DNA of 64,000 bases from Occallatibacter gabretensis. Its GTDB lineage: Bacteria; Acidobacteriota; Terriglobia; Terriglobales; Acidobacteriaceae. The stretch lies in assembly GCF_001449115.1 (NCBI RefSeq), contig NZ_LAIJ01000009.1:1990114-2054113 (forward strand). The letters are read 5' to 3'. The translations under genes and the position numbers were made by a program. This document shows positions 49,486 to 59,247 of the stretch, one piece after another. Below the pieces are notes generated by a model that was not told the DNA's origin, did no database searches, and worked only from the letters and a program-made list of their open reading frames with translations. Numbering within the stretch: the stretch's first letter is position 1; each line of letters opens with the position of its first letter.

Positions 49486-52400
49486 GTGCGGCGTTTTTGT
49501 ACCTGTTTACCTTGGATCGTAGTGTTTTTTCTGGTTGTTTTCCCGTTGCCTGCGCATTCACAGGCATGTCCTTCTACCGGAGTTGGCGCCGCTCAAGCGT
49601 CGATTGCAAGCAAAAAACCACTCATCACACTCAGCGGCAATGTGCATCCGCTGGCGCTGCCGCAGTACGATCGAGGTCCGTCCAGTGGCGCGATGCACAC
49701 CGGACGGCTGATGCTGATCCTGAAGCGCACTTCGCAACAGGAGCAGGAGCTTCAGCAGCTTCTAAGCGACGTACAGAACCCGCGCTCATCAAGTTTTCAT
49801 AAGTTTGTTACACCGGAACAATTCGGCCAGCGTTTCGGCGTGGACGACGCCGGTCTATGCCGCGTAGGGGATGGCTTCAGAGCTACGGGCTCGCCGTAAA
49901 TCGCGTCCACACAGGACGCACGGCAATTGAATTTTCCGGAAGTGTGGATCAGGCGCAACAGGCCTTCCATACGATGATTCACAAGTTTGTGATTGGCGGC
50001 GCCTCACACTGGGCCAATGTTTCAGAGCCGCGGATTCCGGCATCCCTGGCTGTGCTGATCGGCGGCGTTGCCAGCCTGAACGATTTCAAGCCGCGGCCCA
50101 ATGTCGTGAAGGGACCGGCGGCTAAGTGGGATCCCGCTCGGCACCGTTTTTTTCCGCAGCTCACGGCGACCAGTAGTTCGGGCACGGTGTTCCTAGTTGG
50201 TCCCGGGGACGCCGCAACTCTCTACGACACTCCAAACTCATTTAATTCGCACTTTGCCACGGGACAAACCGTCTATGACGGGACCGGCGTTACGATCGGC
50301 ATTGCCGGAACCACCCCGATAAACGATGGCGGCAATTTCTTTTTTACCGCAACTTCTTCGGTCTTCCGTCCTTTGCCAGCTCCACTACCGTCTATGACGG
50401 CGATCCAAGCGACTTTGATCCGAACGCCGACGAGACCGAGGCGCTGCTGGATACGGAAGTGTCCGGCAGCCTGGCGCCTAATGCGAGCGTCATTTATTAC
50501 GCGGCCGGCGATACAGCTTTCCAGTCTGGCCTTTTCTTGGCGATCTATCGGGCCATTGACGATAACAATGTCAACATTCTTAATGTCAGTTATAGCGCCT
50601 GCGAGCAGGAACTCGGAGCAGCCGGCAATCAGCAGGTGCTGAACGCCTGGGAACAAGCCGCCGCGCAGGGGATTACCGTGACGGTATCCAGCGGAGACAA
50701 TGGCTCGGCTGGTTGTGATAACCAGAACACCGCTACCGCTGCCACAGGTGGATTTGGCGTGAACGGACTTGCATCCACGCCATACAACATCGCAGTGGGT
50801 GGAACGGATTTCGATGTTCTCAGTGGTAAATTTTCAACCTATGTGGGGAGTTCCAGCATGGCTCCTTACACGACGGCTCTTAGCTACATTCCGGAAAACT
50901 CCTGGAATGACTCCACCAGCGTAAATAGCACGCTTGCCTCAAATGTGGCGCTTCTCAGCAATGGAAGCACGAGCATCTGGGTGGGATCCGGGGGAGCAAG
51001 CCGCGCGAGCAACGGCAGCACTGGCTATGCCAAACCCGCCTGGCAGCAGCAGTTTTCGCCGAGCGATACTGACACTGTGCGCGATCTGCCAGATGTCTCC
51101 TTGTTTTCCGGCGCTGGCCACTATGGAGCCCTGTGGGCGTTATGCGAAAACAGCGATTGCGCAGAGGGGGCCGGTTCAAGCATTCATGGCGTAGGCGGAA
51201 CTTCGGCTGCGGCTCCAGCATTTGCCGGAATGCTTGCGCTCATCAATCAAAAGGTGGGAGCTTCCACGCGCCTTGGCCAGGCTAACTGGATTCTCTATGA
51301 TCTGGCAGCAGCGGCGCCTGGTGCGTTTCATCAGATCACCACAGGCAATAACTCCGTCGTCTGCAAGTCTGGAAGTCCTGATTGCGGCAGCAATGATTTC
51401 ATGACTGGCTATAACGCCGGATCGGGCTACAATCTCGCGACCGGGCTTGGCAGTGTGGATGTGAGCAAGCTTATCCAGGCCTGGGGCGATGACTCACTCA
51501 CCGCGACCAGCACCAGTCTTTCGCTGGGCCAGACTACATTTACCCATGGCACTCCGGTCGGTATTTCCGTTGCGGTCACGCCATCAGGAACCGGCAGTGT
51601 GGCCATTGAGACGAATTACGCTTCGCAGGCAGCGGCAACAGGCGGCGTTTCTCCCACCTCACTCACCCTCAGCGGAGGAACGGCTTCCGGCAGCTACGGC
51701 CAGTTCCCCGGCGGCAGCTACAACGTCACCGCCAACTATGGCGGTGATGGAAGCCATTCAGGAAGCGTCTCTCAACCTGTTCAAGTTACGGTTAGCCCGA
51801 GAACAGCGTTCTGAATTTCTCCGTCTACTCCCAGAACACAAATGGCCAGCTGACGAATGCCACTGGAACGACTATGCCACTCGGTACCCTGATCTCCTTG
51901 AACGCGCTACCGATCGGCATCTCACAAGAAAGTAGTTCCAATCCCATCAGCAATGCCACCGGTAGCGTTACCTTTACTGATTCAGCCGCAAGTGGGCCCT
52001 TGGCAGGGTCCGGTTACCGTAACGTTCCTTTCGATTCTTCCGGCGTTGCCGAAGTCAATCTGAATTTCATGCCGGCGGGATTTCACTCTGTCACTGCTGC
52101 TTACTCCGGTGATCTGAGTTATAACGCGAGCACTTCAGATGTTGTCAGCTTCCAGGTGGCACAGGGAACTACTAGTGCAATAGCCACGACGAATACATCT
52201 ACCGTCATCAATGGGCAGCAGCTGGTACTTGGGGCGCAACTCACCACAACAACGCCCGCCAACGCCTCATTGGCTCCCACGGGGACCATTACCTTCACCG
52301 ATACAACCAACAATACGGTTCCTGGCACCACCTCGGCTTCGATCGGCTTCTCGTGCCAAGGAGCAACAACTTATTGCGTCAGCACCGCTATCAATCCCGA

Positions 52401-53100
52401 TTCCACGCAGTTTGTGGCAGGAAACAACAGTATTGTTGTGTCTTATGGCGGTGACAGCAATTTTCTGCCTTCCGGGAACTCTCCGGCGATCACCGTGAAC
52501 TGCCAGGCAGGCTGCTACAACGCCTCCGGCTACACACTTGGGCTGGCGTTCTACAGCCTGACTTCGGGCATTATCTCGGCCGGAGGCAGCGCTACCACCA
52601 CCGTCGATGTAGGCCCGGGCGGAGGATTCACCGGCAACGTCAACCTCACCTGCACTGTGACGGGAACCAGCAGCAGCGATCAGTATATTCCCACCTGCAG
52701 TTTCAATCCGACTCAGGTGAATATCACGAACACCCAGGCCGTTGAATCCACTCTCACGATCAATACGACAGCAGCCTCCACCAGCATGCTTAGACGCAAT
52801 GGTTCCGGCAATCCCATTGCGGCAGGCACGGTTGCTCTTACGTTCCTGGCGTTGCTGGCTCTGCCTGTACGTCGCATCCGGCAGTGCTACCTGCTGGCCG
52901 TAATCACACTGCTGCTGGTGCTCTCTGGTGTCAACGCTTGCGGAGGAGGCGGTTCGTCCGGTGGCGGCAGCGGTGGCGGCGGCGGTGGAACAAGTGTTCC
53001 CGGCACTACGGCAGACACATATACAGTCACCTTCAAGGCAGCGGACGCTGCCACGGGCACGGTTACTGCACAGGACTATTTCAAAATTACCGTGAACTAG
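49486..53100 (+). pseudogene. S53 (kumamolisin-like) peptidase with Ig-like repeats, three frameshifts
   Basis: Four successive frames make one protein of about 1200 aa: signal peptide, pro-kumamolisin domain (KFVTPEQFGQRFGV...GWLQSYGLAVNRV), S53 domain (ETEALLD with the Glu and Asp of the triad, VTVSSGDNGSAG with the oxyanion Asp, GVGGTSAAAPAF with the Ser), then Ig-like repeats (GSVTFTDSAASG, GTITFTDTTN, ITVNYGGDSNF-like), a membrane segment (VALTFLALLALPVRR), and a Gly-rich tail. Shifts lie near 49866-49871 (a GGGG run), 50340-50347 (a T6 run) and 51801. Each is -1, as from one missing base. S53 enzymes are acid-active secreted serine peptidases. Start GTG 49486 with GGGAG upstream. Possibly an intact gene with sequence errors. 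Confidence 0.85.
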
Positions 53101-53124
53101 CGGAGGAATTATCTTTGCAGCGAG

Positions 53125-54537
53125 TCATTTCGGGGCCGCATTGCCGTTCGTCGCATCCGGCTTCTTTGCTTCGGGGATTCGGTTGAAGACGGTTCCTGAG
53201 ATTGGGGAGTAATTTAGAAATCCGAATTGGCCCGGGATGTGTGCGTCGAAGACGATTTCTGTTTCCTGGTTTGATAGATAGAACCGCTTTGCGGATTCGG
53301 CGCGGAGCGGAAGTGCGGGGCCGGTGTCGTTCTGGATGAAGAGCTTGCCGTCGCGGAAGGTGAGCGTGATGTATATGGGGTTGTCCGGGTTGACGGAGAG
53401 ATAACGACCGGTATAACCGCGAAGAACTTTCTCCGCGATCTGCACTTCCTTGCCTTCTGACGGCAGGAGCATGTTTTCGTCGATTGCCAACTGAACCAGT
53501 TCCGTATCGAGCGCGAGTGTCCCCGGAGATGATTGGTTTCCTTCCGCGACCTGATTGGAAAGTACGACGACCGTTGTATGGGTTGCGGGCAGGTAATCGA
53601 GGCACGAGAAAAATCCTTCGACCGTGCCGTTGTGACTGATGTCCAGCTGCGCACCTTCTCCGTCGATGCTGAGACCGTAACCGTAGCCGTCGAGAAAGGG
53701 TGTAGTCATCTCGGTAAGGGAGGCTTCCGAGAGCAGACTTCCTCCGTGGAGAGCTTCGGTCCAGCGGATCAGGTCGTCTGCTGAGGAATAAAGGCTGCCG
53801 GCGCCGGCGAGACCGGCGAGGTCATTGTCTTCAAAGGCGACCGGACCTTGGGGCGATGGATGATGGCCCTGCGCGCTGTGGGCGACGCGCGGGTTCCATG
53901 CGCAGCCGGTTTGCTCGAGCTGGAGGGGGCGAAAGATACGATCGTGAAGGAATTGGCAAAAGGGCTTGCCGCTCACGCGTTCCACAACGGCGCTGAGGAG
54001 CATGTAGTTGGTGTTGGTGTACTCGAATTTTGTCCCGGGCTGAAATCCGAGCGGTTTATTCAAAATATCTTTCAATAACTCTTCCGGTTGATTCGGCGAG
54101 TCGCGGTGAATCCGGCCGAAGTCGAAGTCCGGGATTCCGGAGGTCTGGGTGAGAAGATTGCGAAGCGTGATGGTGCTCCATGCGGCTGAGGCGTTTTGAT
54201 AATAAAGACGGAGTGGATCGTTCGTCTTCAGTTTGCCGTCATCTTGAAGCAGCAGGATGGCGGCAGCCGTGAATTGCTTTGAGAGAGAGCCGATGGGAAA
54301 GCGGGTCTGCTGCGTGAATGGCGTTTTGGATGCGACATTCGCATAGCCATACCCCGATTCGTAGATGAGGTGGTGGTCACGTTGAACAGCTACTACTCCC
54401 ATAAAGCCATCATGATTGTGATAGAACTCTGCTGCGCGTTGGATCCGCGTGGGCATTTGTGACTCAGACCGCGCTGGTGCGGGCACTATCGAAAGCCCCA
54501 GAGATGCGAGAATCAGCGAGATCAGCAACGAACGCAT
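53125..54537 (-). CDS. Secreted serine hydrolase of the beta-lactamase/AmpC (S12) superfamily
   Basis: 470 aa with a signal peptide (MRSLLISLILASLGLSIVPAPARS). The Ser-x-x-Lys motif is SLSK (84-87), the Tyr motif is in FEYTNTNY, and the third motif position reads ISHNGTVEG (H-N-G). After about 370 a small beta domain follows (VLRGYTGRYLSVNPDNPIYITLTFRDGKLFIQ), typical of DUF3471-type tails. Members are D-peptidases, esterases or unknown; drug resistance is not implied. Its first 30 codons and its upstream DNA recur at 56666-56757. Confidence 0.9.
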   Translation of the reverse strand: MRSLLISLILASLGLSIVPAPARSESQMPTRIQRAAEFYHNHDGFMGVVAVQRDHHLIYESGYGYANVASKTPFTQQTRFPIGSLSKQFTAAAILLLQDDGKLKTNDPLRLYYQNASAAWSTITLRNLLTQTSGIPDFDFGRIHRDSPNQPEELLKDILNKPLGFQPGTKFEYTNTNYMLLSAVVERVSGKPFCQFLHDRIFRPLQLEQTGCAWNPRVAHSAQGHHPSPQGPVAFEDNDLAGLAGAGSLYSSADDLIRWTEALHGGSLLSEASLTEMTTPFLDGYGYGLSIDGEGAQLDISHNGTVEGFFSCLDYLPATHTTVVVLSNQVAEGNQSSPGTLALDTELVQLAIDENMLLPSEGKEVQIAEKVLRGYTGRYLSVNPDNPIYITLTFRDGKLFIQNDTGPALPLRAESAKRFYLSNQETEIVFDAHIPGQFGFLNYSPISGTVFNRIPEAKKPDATNGNAAPK

Positions 54538-54713
54538 GTGAGGCTCCGGATGAACCGAGCAGATGTTATGAGGTTATCAAAGGAGATTCGAAATTGTGAG
54601 ATTCGGGAAGGCAGGTCTTCGCCTCATACGCCTTTTTAGCTTTTTGCATTTGCGCCATTCAATGTTTGTATCGCCGGCATGCCGGCAGAGGAGATACGAG
54701 ACACTGGATAGGC

Positions 54714-56552
54714 ATGAAATATATTTTCTTTATTTTTGTAATATCCTGCGGGGCAGTTTATTCAGTTGCACAGCAAAACCCGCCAGCAGCTTCACAGACT
54801 GTTCCTTCTGCAACACCATCGGTGAAAGAAACAGTCATCGTCGTGGGTGAGCCTGAGCCGGTGACGCGGGGTGAGTCGCCGCGGTCTGTGGTGGTGATCG
54901 ATGCGCAGCAACACCCGCTGGCATTTGAGGCTCCGGCGGATTATCTGCGGATGGATCCTTCGATTTATATTGAGCAACGCGGCGCGGGCGGCGGGCAGGC
55001 GGATATTTCGATGCGCGGTTCTTCGTTTGAGCAGACGCTGGTGTTGATGAATGGGCTGCGGATCGATGACGCGCAGACCTCGCATCACAACCTGGATTTG
55101 CCGGTGCCAGTGGAGGCGATGCGCGGGATTCAGGTGCTGCATGGGGCGGGTTCTACGCTGTATGGCTCGGACGCGCTGGGCGGTGTGGTGGATTTTCTGA
55201 CGGCTGAGCCGCAGGCGACGAGCGCACGCTTCCGCGCCGGCATGGGCAGCTTTGGGGAGAACGAGCAGTCGGCCCTGATCGGCGCGGTTGGGAGGCGATG
55301 GGATGGGATGCTGACGGGCACAAGGAATTTTTCCACCGGCTTTATTGCGGACCGCGATTATAGGAATGAGTCGGCGAGCTTTGAGCCGCGTTTGAAGAGC
55401 GCGCCTGGCGCTACGGATGTTTTGCTTGCCGGGAGCGATCGCTCGTTTGGCGCGAATCAGTTTTATGGGCCGTACGATTCTTGGGAGCGCACGAAGGGAT
55501 GGCTGGCCACGGTACGGCAGGAGCTGGGCGGCAATACCGAGGCAGCTTTTGGATACCGGCGGCATACGGACGAATATGTCCTGCTGCGCGATGATCCTGC
55601 GTACTACGAGAACAACCACATCGATTCGAGTTGGCAGGCGGTGCTGCGGCGCAAGGATGCGATTGCGCATGGCGGCATGTTGTTTTACGGGCTGGAGGCG
55701 AATGGCGATGCCATCGATAGCAACAATCTTGGACGTCATGCGCGAAATGAGGGTGCGGGTTACATAAGCGCGGAGATACGTCCGGCGCAGAGGTGTAATT
55801 TTTCGGCTGGGCTGCGTGGGGAGATTCTGAGCGGCGGCGCGCAGATGGTTTGGAGCCCGAACCTGTCCGCAAGCTGGATGGTGGCGCAAAATGTGAAGCT
55901 GAGGGCTTCCGTAGGACACGGGTTCCGGCTGCCGACGTATACGGATCTTTACTACAGCGATCCGACGACGATTGGGAATCCAAACCTGAAGCCGGAGTCG
56001 GCGTGGTCAGTGGACGGCGGCGTTGACTGGTATGCGAATGCGAAGACCGCAGTTTCGGTGACGGTGTTCTACTCGCGGCAGCACGATGCGATTGATTATG
56101 TGCGGGCAGATGAGAGCGATCCGTGGCAGGCGACCAACTTGCAAGGGTTGCGTTTTACGGGCGTGGAAGGCTCGCTGCGCTGGACGCCGACGCGAAACCA
56201 GACGGTGCAACTAGGATGGACGGGGATCAGTGGGGCGCAGAATGCGCTGCATGGGCTGCAGTCGGAATACGTCTTTAATTATCCGGTAAACAATGCGAGC
56301 TTTGAGTGGGCGGATGTGCTGAAGGGGGCATACCTGGTGCGCACGCGCGTGGCGGTGGCGCAGCGCTATGAGGAGACGCCGTATCCGGTGTGGGATGTCG
56401 AGACAGTTCGCGAGAAGGGATGGCTGCATCCTTATTTGCGCGTTGCAAATCTCAGCAATACAGGCTACCAGGAGATTGCGGGCGTGCCGATGCCGGGGCG
56501 CAGTTTTCAGGGCGGTCTGGAAGTGCAACTTGCGCACTTAAGGAAAAAGTAG
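54714..56552 (+). CDS. TonB-dependent outer-membrane receptor, BtuB-like
   Basis: 612 aa from ATG 54714, which starts a signal peptide (MKYIFFIFVISCGAVYSVAQ). The plug domain (about 40-170) carries IEQRGAGGGQADISMRGSSFEQTLVLMNGLRIDDAQTSHHNLDLPVPVEAMRGIQVLHGAGSTLYGSDALGGVVDFLT, and strands of a 22-strand barrel follow, with KLRASVGHGFRLPTYTDLYYSDPTTIGNPNLKPESAWS as the usual repeat. It imports a substrate such as cobalamin or an iron chelate. No TonB, riboswitch or ABC importer is beside it, so the substrate is open. Length is typical of BtuB rather than the large acidobacterial CarboxypepD-type receptors. Confidence 0.92.
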   Translation: MKYIFFIFVISCGAVYSVAQQNPPAASQTVPSATPSVKETVIVVGEPEPVTRGESPRSVVVIDAQQHPLAFEAPADYLRMDPSIYIEQRGAGGGQADISMRGSSFEQTLVLMNGLRIDDAQTSHHNLDLPVPVEAMRGIQVLHGAGSTLYGSDALGGVVDFLTAEPQATSARFRAGMGSFGENEQSALIGAVGRRWDGMLTGTRNFSTGFIADRDYRNESASFEPRLKSAPGATDVLLAGSDRSFGANQFYGPYDSWERTKGWLATVRQELGGNTEAAFGYRRHTDEYVLLRDDPAYYENNHIDSSWQAVLRRKDAIAHGGMLFYGLEANGDAIDSNNLGRHARNEGAGYISAEIRPAQRCNFSAGLRGEILSGGAQMVWSPNLSASWMVAQNVKLRASVGHGFRLPTYTDLYYSDPTTIGNPNLKPESAWSVDGGVDWYANAKTAVSVTVFYSRQHDAIDYVRADESDPWQATNLQGLRFTGVEGSLRWTPTRNQTVQLGWTGISGAQNALHGLQSEYVFNYPVNNASFEWADVLKGAYLVRTRVAVAQRYEETPYPVWDVETVREKGWLHPYLRVANLSNTGYQEIAGVPMPGRSFQGGLEVQLAHLRKK

Positions 56553-56591
56553 CGACGGATCAGTTACGACTCAGTCCTCTGGAATCTCTCT

Positions 56592-56680
56592 TTGACGATT
56601 GAAGAGAGACTTGGTGTTCTTCTTCCCCGGATTGCCAAGAAGAGAGAGTGAGGCCGCCGAAACAGGAGAATCAGCGAGAT
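56592..56680 (+). pseudogene. Remnant of a PadR-type promoter and start
   Basis: TTGACG, 17 bases, TGTTCT, then a GTG at 56648 beginning VRPPKQENQRD. The PadR gene at 60.5 kb has TTGACG, 17 bases, TATTCT, and 34 bases from the -10 to MAQPKQEKQND; here that distance is 33. The resemblance ends after about 12 codons. Confidence 0.5.
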
Positions 56681-56757
56681 CAGCAACGAACGCCCGTGGG
56701 GATCCTGAGGAACCGAGCGGATGAGTAGGAGGTTATCAAGGGAGATTCGAAATTGTG
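56666..56757 (-). pseudogene. Remnant of the beta-lactamase-like gene start
   Basis: A 92-bp segment matches 54508-54598 (the first 10 codons of the hydrolase and its upstream region), with a perfect shared block of 27 bases. The ATG is replaced by GGG, so it cannot start translation. Confidence 0.75.
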
Positions 56758-56895
56758 GAAGTCTGAAGGAACGACATGTTGCCAGGGCACGATTTTCTAA
56801 TTTAGGTGTCTAAGCCATCAGGAATCGAATGATTTAATTTTCGATGGGGCCACTTGACCTGTAGCTTTTGTGCGCTTGGTGTACGAGGAGATTGA

Positions 56896-59223
56896 ATGAT
56901 CCGAACCGGGCCTGCCTCACTCCTTCTATGGACTGCCTTCTATAGCTCTGCACTGTTTGCGCAAGGCTCGCCGGGGCAGGAACCTGCGGACTTGAAGGTT
57001 GAGCTGCGCACTTCCACTGGATCGAACCGATTCCAGCTGGGCGAAATAATTCCGCTAGAGGTTCTGATTTCCAGCAGCACGCCCAACCGTTATCTTGAGC
57101 CGTGCACCCTGTTCCGGGAGAGCTGCTTTGGGTATCCACGGTGCCGGTTCTTTACGCGCTGGTCGCTCGATGTGATTCCCGAGACTGGACGGGCAGATAT
57201 AGGCTGGCATGGCTGCGGCGCAATGAGCGGACCCATCGAGGAGGTCCAAAGCTCGGATCTGACGGCGGAGCCGAAGAAGTACTCGTATACGCTGACCGAC
57301 AAATTCCGATTCGACGCTCCAGGAAAATATACCGTGCGGTTGTCATTGACGGTGGGGCTGGACGATGACACCAACAAGATCGAGAATTCAGAGAATTCCG
57401 CGGTGAAGCACAATTCGGTGAGTAAAACCGTGGAGATGGTCTTAGAGATCGTTCCCGCGGAAGAGGAGTGGAAACGTAGGGTTGTTGCGCAAGGGGTGGT
57501 TGCGTGGACCGCGCCTCTACCGGCTTATAGTGCGCCCCCATCGCCGGAGTATTTGAAGCATCAGGAGGAAAGAGACGCGCTATGCAATCTAGGCACGCCG
57601 GAGGCAGCGGTAGCACTGGCGGGGCTCCTGGGCAAGGGAATCGATGTTGCGCATTGCCTGCGGAACAATTCGCATAGCGACGTGGAAGAAGCGGAGATGG
57701 GCCGTCTGCTGGTCGACCCGAATACAGGTGTACGTCCAGTCTTCTTTGCGGCGTATGCCAGGCTCCTCGGCTCACGTACGGAGAAGAATGGCGAGATTTC
57801 AGGCGTGCCGGTCAAGGTTGTGAATGAGGTGCGGGAGACGCTGTTTGCGTCGCTGCCGAAGAAGACGCCCGAGGCGATGATTCCGTCGCTCGACACCGTA
57901 CTTCGGAACCCGATGAACGGTTACTGGGTGGCAGTGGGTTCGGCTTACGATCAGCGCGATCCTTATTCGACTGAAATCATTGCAACGGCGGCGGCAAATT
58001 TCGATCATCTGCCGGAGCAAAGCCAGGCGGCGCTGCTCGATACCGACTGGGATCACCTGCGATCTCCGCTGATGCTGCCCGTTGTCCGCAGCAAGGCTGA
58101 AGCGGGCAATGGCCACGCGCTGCTGAGATGGAGTGAACTCGATCGCCCCGCCGCAGAGGCTTTCATACGGCAGGAAATCGTTCGGCCGGCACCGCGCTTT
58201 TCTTCGTTGTATCTGAGATTGACCGACGAATCGCTTCCGGCGCAGGAGCAGCAGATCGCCGCGAACTTTGTGGCGCTCAGTGCGCCTAAAGACCTGATAC
58301 GAGCGGCGACCTTGCTGGAGCGCTATACAACGAGGGCCACACTGTCCACCGCCCTTCCGTTTATTGATCAGCATCTGACCGAGTGGCCCTGCAATGTCCA
58401 GATCCCTGTTCTGGCTTATCTGCTCAAGGTTTCGCCGGAGGAGGCCACGCCCAGGGTACAGCAGGTGCTTTCCAAGGTGCGGCCGCCCTATTGTCCGCGG
58501 GGAGAATTCTTCCCGAGCTTTGGACTCTTCTTGCAGGCAAGTCCGGTGCTCGACACTTTGGCCGCTAGGCAAGTTGAAAATGGAACGCCGCTGGCTGCCG
58601 ATGCGGTGGGCTACCTGGAGAGATATGGAAGCCCAGCCATGAAGCCGGAGGTGTGGGAGCAGCTCTCCCGCTGGCACAAGAAGTATGAAGAGAGCGGAGC
58701 GCAACTCCGCATGGAGAGCCAGAACAGCATGCAGAGCGGAACACAGCTCCGCATGGAAGGCCAGAACAGCGAGCAGGATGACTGGCAACTTTACAATCTG
58801 GATTCGAAACTGCTAGCAGCGTACGTTAATGCGCGGGGCTGGACGCTTTCGCTGGAAGATGTGGTTAGCATTTCAAAGTTGATTGGAGATAAGAAGACGA
58901 AAGAGCTTGCCTGCGCGTTCAGCTGCGGCAGCGAGATAAGCCCAGGGACCGCACCCGGCAATTACTACATTTACGGCCGTGCCAATGATCCGGTGCCTCC
59001 AAGTGATGCGCGAATCGACTATCTCATGCCCAGTGAGCAGTTTCGTTATTCGGTGAATCAGTACAAACGCATGAATTTGAAAGCTCTTGAACAGAAGCTG
59101 CTGCAGTTTCCAGCGGGCTCAATATTCAGCGTCGCGCGTACTGGAGACCCTCATGACGGGCAGGGAGATTGGGCTGAGATCGGCCCGTTCCTCAAGAGCC
59201 ATGGCTACTCATTCAAGGATTAG
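56896..59223 (+). CDS. Large secreted protein of unknown function
   Basis: 775 aa with a signal peptide (MIRTGPASLLLWTAFYSSALFAQ). Residues about 30-200 look like a beta-sandwich domain (LGEIIPLEVLISSSTPNRY...KYTVRLSLTV). From about 220 to 620 the protein is helical with repeating 30-40 residue units, possibly HEAT-like (AAVALAGLLGKGIDVAHCL, PVFFAAYARLLG, QSQAALLDTDWDHLRSPLMLPVV). At 58693-58776 two near-identical 42-bp units encode SGAQLRMESQNSMQ and SGTQLRMEGQNSEQ. No enzyme motif is visible. It may be a scaffold or inhibitor. Confidence 0.75.
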   Translation: MIRTGPASLLLWTAFYSSALFAQGSPGQEPADLKVELRTSTGSNRFQLGEIIPLEVLISSSTPNRYLEPCTLFRESCFGYPRCRFFTRWSLDVIPETGRADIGWHGCGAMSGPIEEVQSSDLTAEPKKYSYTLTDKFRFDAPGKYTVRLSLTVGLDDDTNKIENSENSAVKHNSVSKTVEMVLEIVPAEEEWKRRVVAQGVVAWTAPLPAYSAPPSPEYLKHQEERDALCNLGTPEAAVALAGLLGKGIDVAHCLRNNSHSDVEEAEMGRLLVDPNTGVRPVFFAAYARLLGSRTEKNGEISGVPVKVVNEVRETLFASLPKKTPEAMIPSLDTVLRNPMNGYWVAVGSAYDQRDPYSTEIIATAAANFDHLPEQSQAALLDTDWDHLRSPLMLPVVRSKAEAGNGHALLRWSELDRPAAEAFIRQEIVRPAPRFSSLYLRLTDESLPAQEQQIAANFVALSAPKDLIRAATLLERYTTRATLSTALPFIDQHLTEWPCNVQIPVLAYLLKVSPEEATPRVQQVLSKVRPPYCPRGEFFPSFGLFLQASPVLDTLAARQVENGTPLAADAVGYLERYGSPAMKPEVWEQLSRWHKKYEESGAQLRMESQNSMQSGTQLRMEGQNSEQDDWQLYNLDSKLLAAYVNARGWTLSLEDVVSISKLIGDKKTKELACAFSCGSEISPGTAPGNYYIYGRANDPVPPSDARIDYLMPSEQFRYSVNQYKRMNLKALEQKLLQFPAGSIFSVARTGDPHDGQGDWAEIGPFLKSHGYSFKD

Positions 59224-59247
59224 CCGCGGATGCAGCGGGAAGCGAAC

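Larger units (their letters stand above)
56553..56895. other. Region of gene-start remnants
   Basis: 343 bp with two overlapping remnants. 56592-56680 resembles the promoter and first codons of the PadR gene at 60.5 kb. 56666-56757 duplicates the 5' end of the beta-lactamase-like gene. The rest up to the next gene has no recognisable content. Confidence 0.6.

Noticed and set aside
54538..54713. Cobalamin riboswitch before the TonB-dependent receptor
   Set aside because: No B12-box-like sequence or fitting length.
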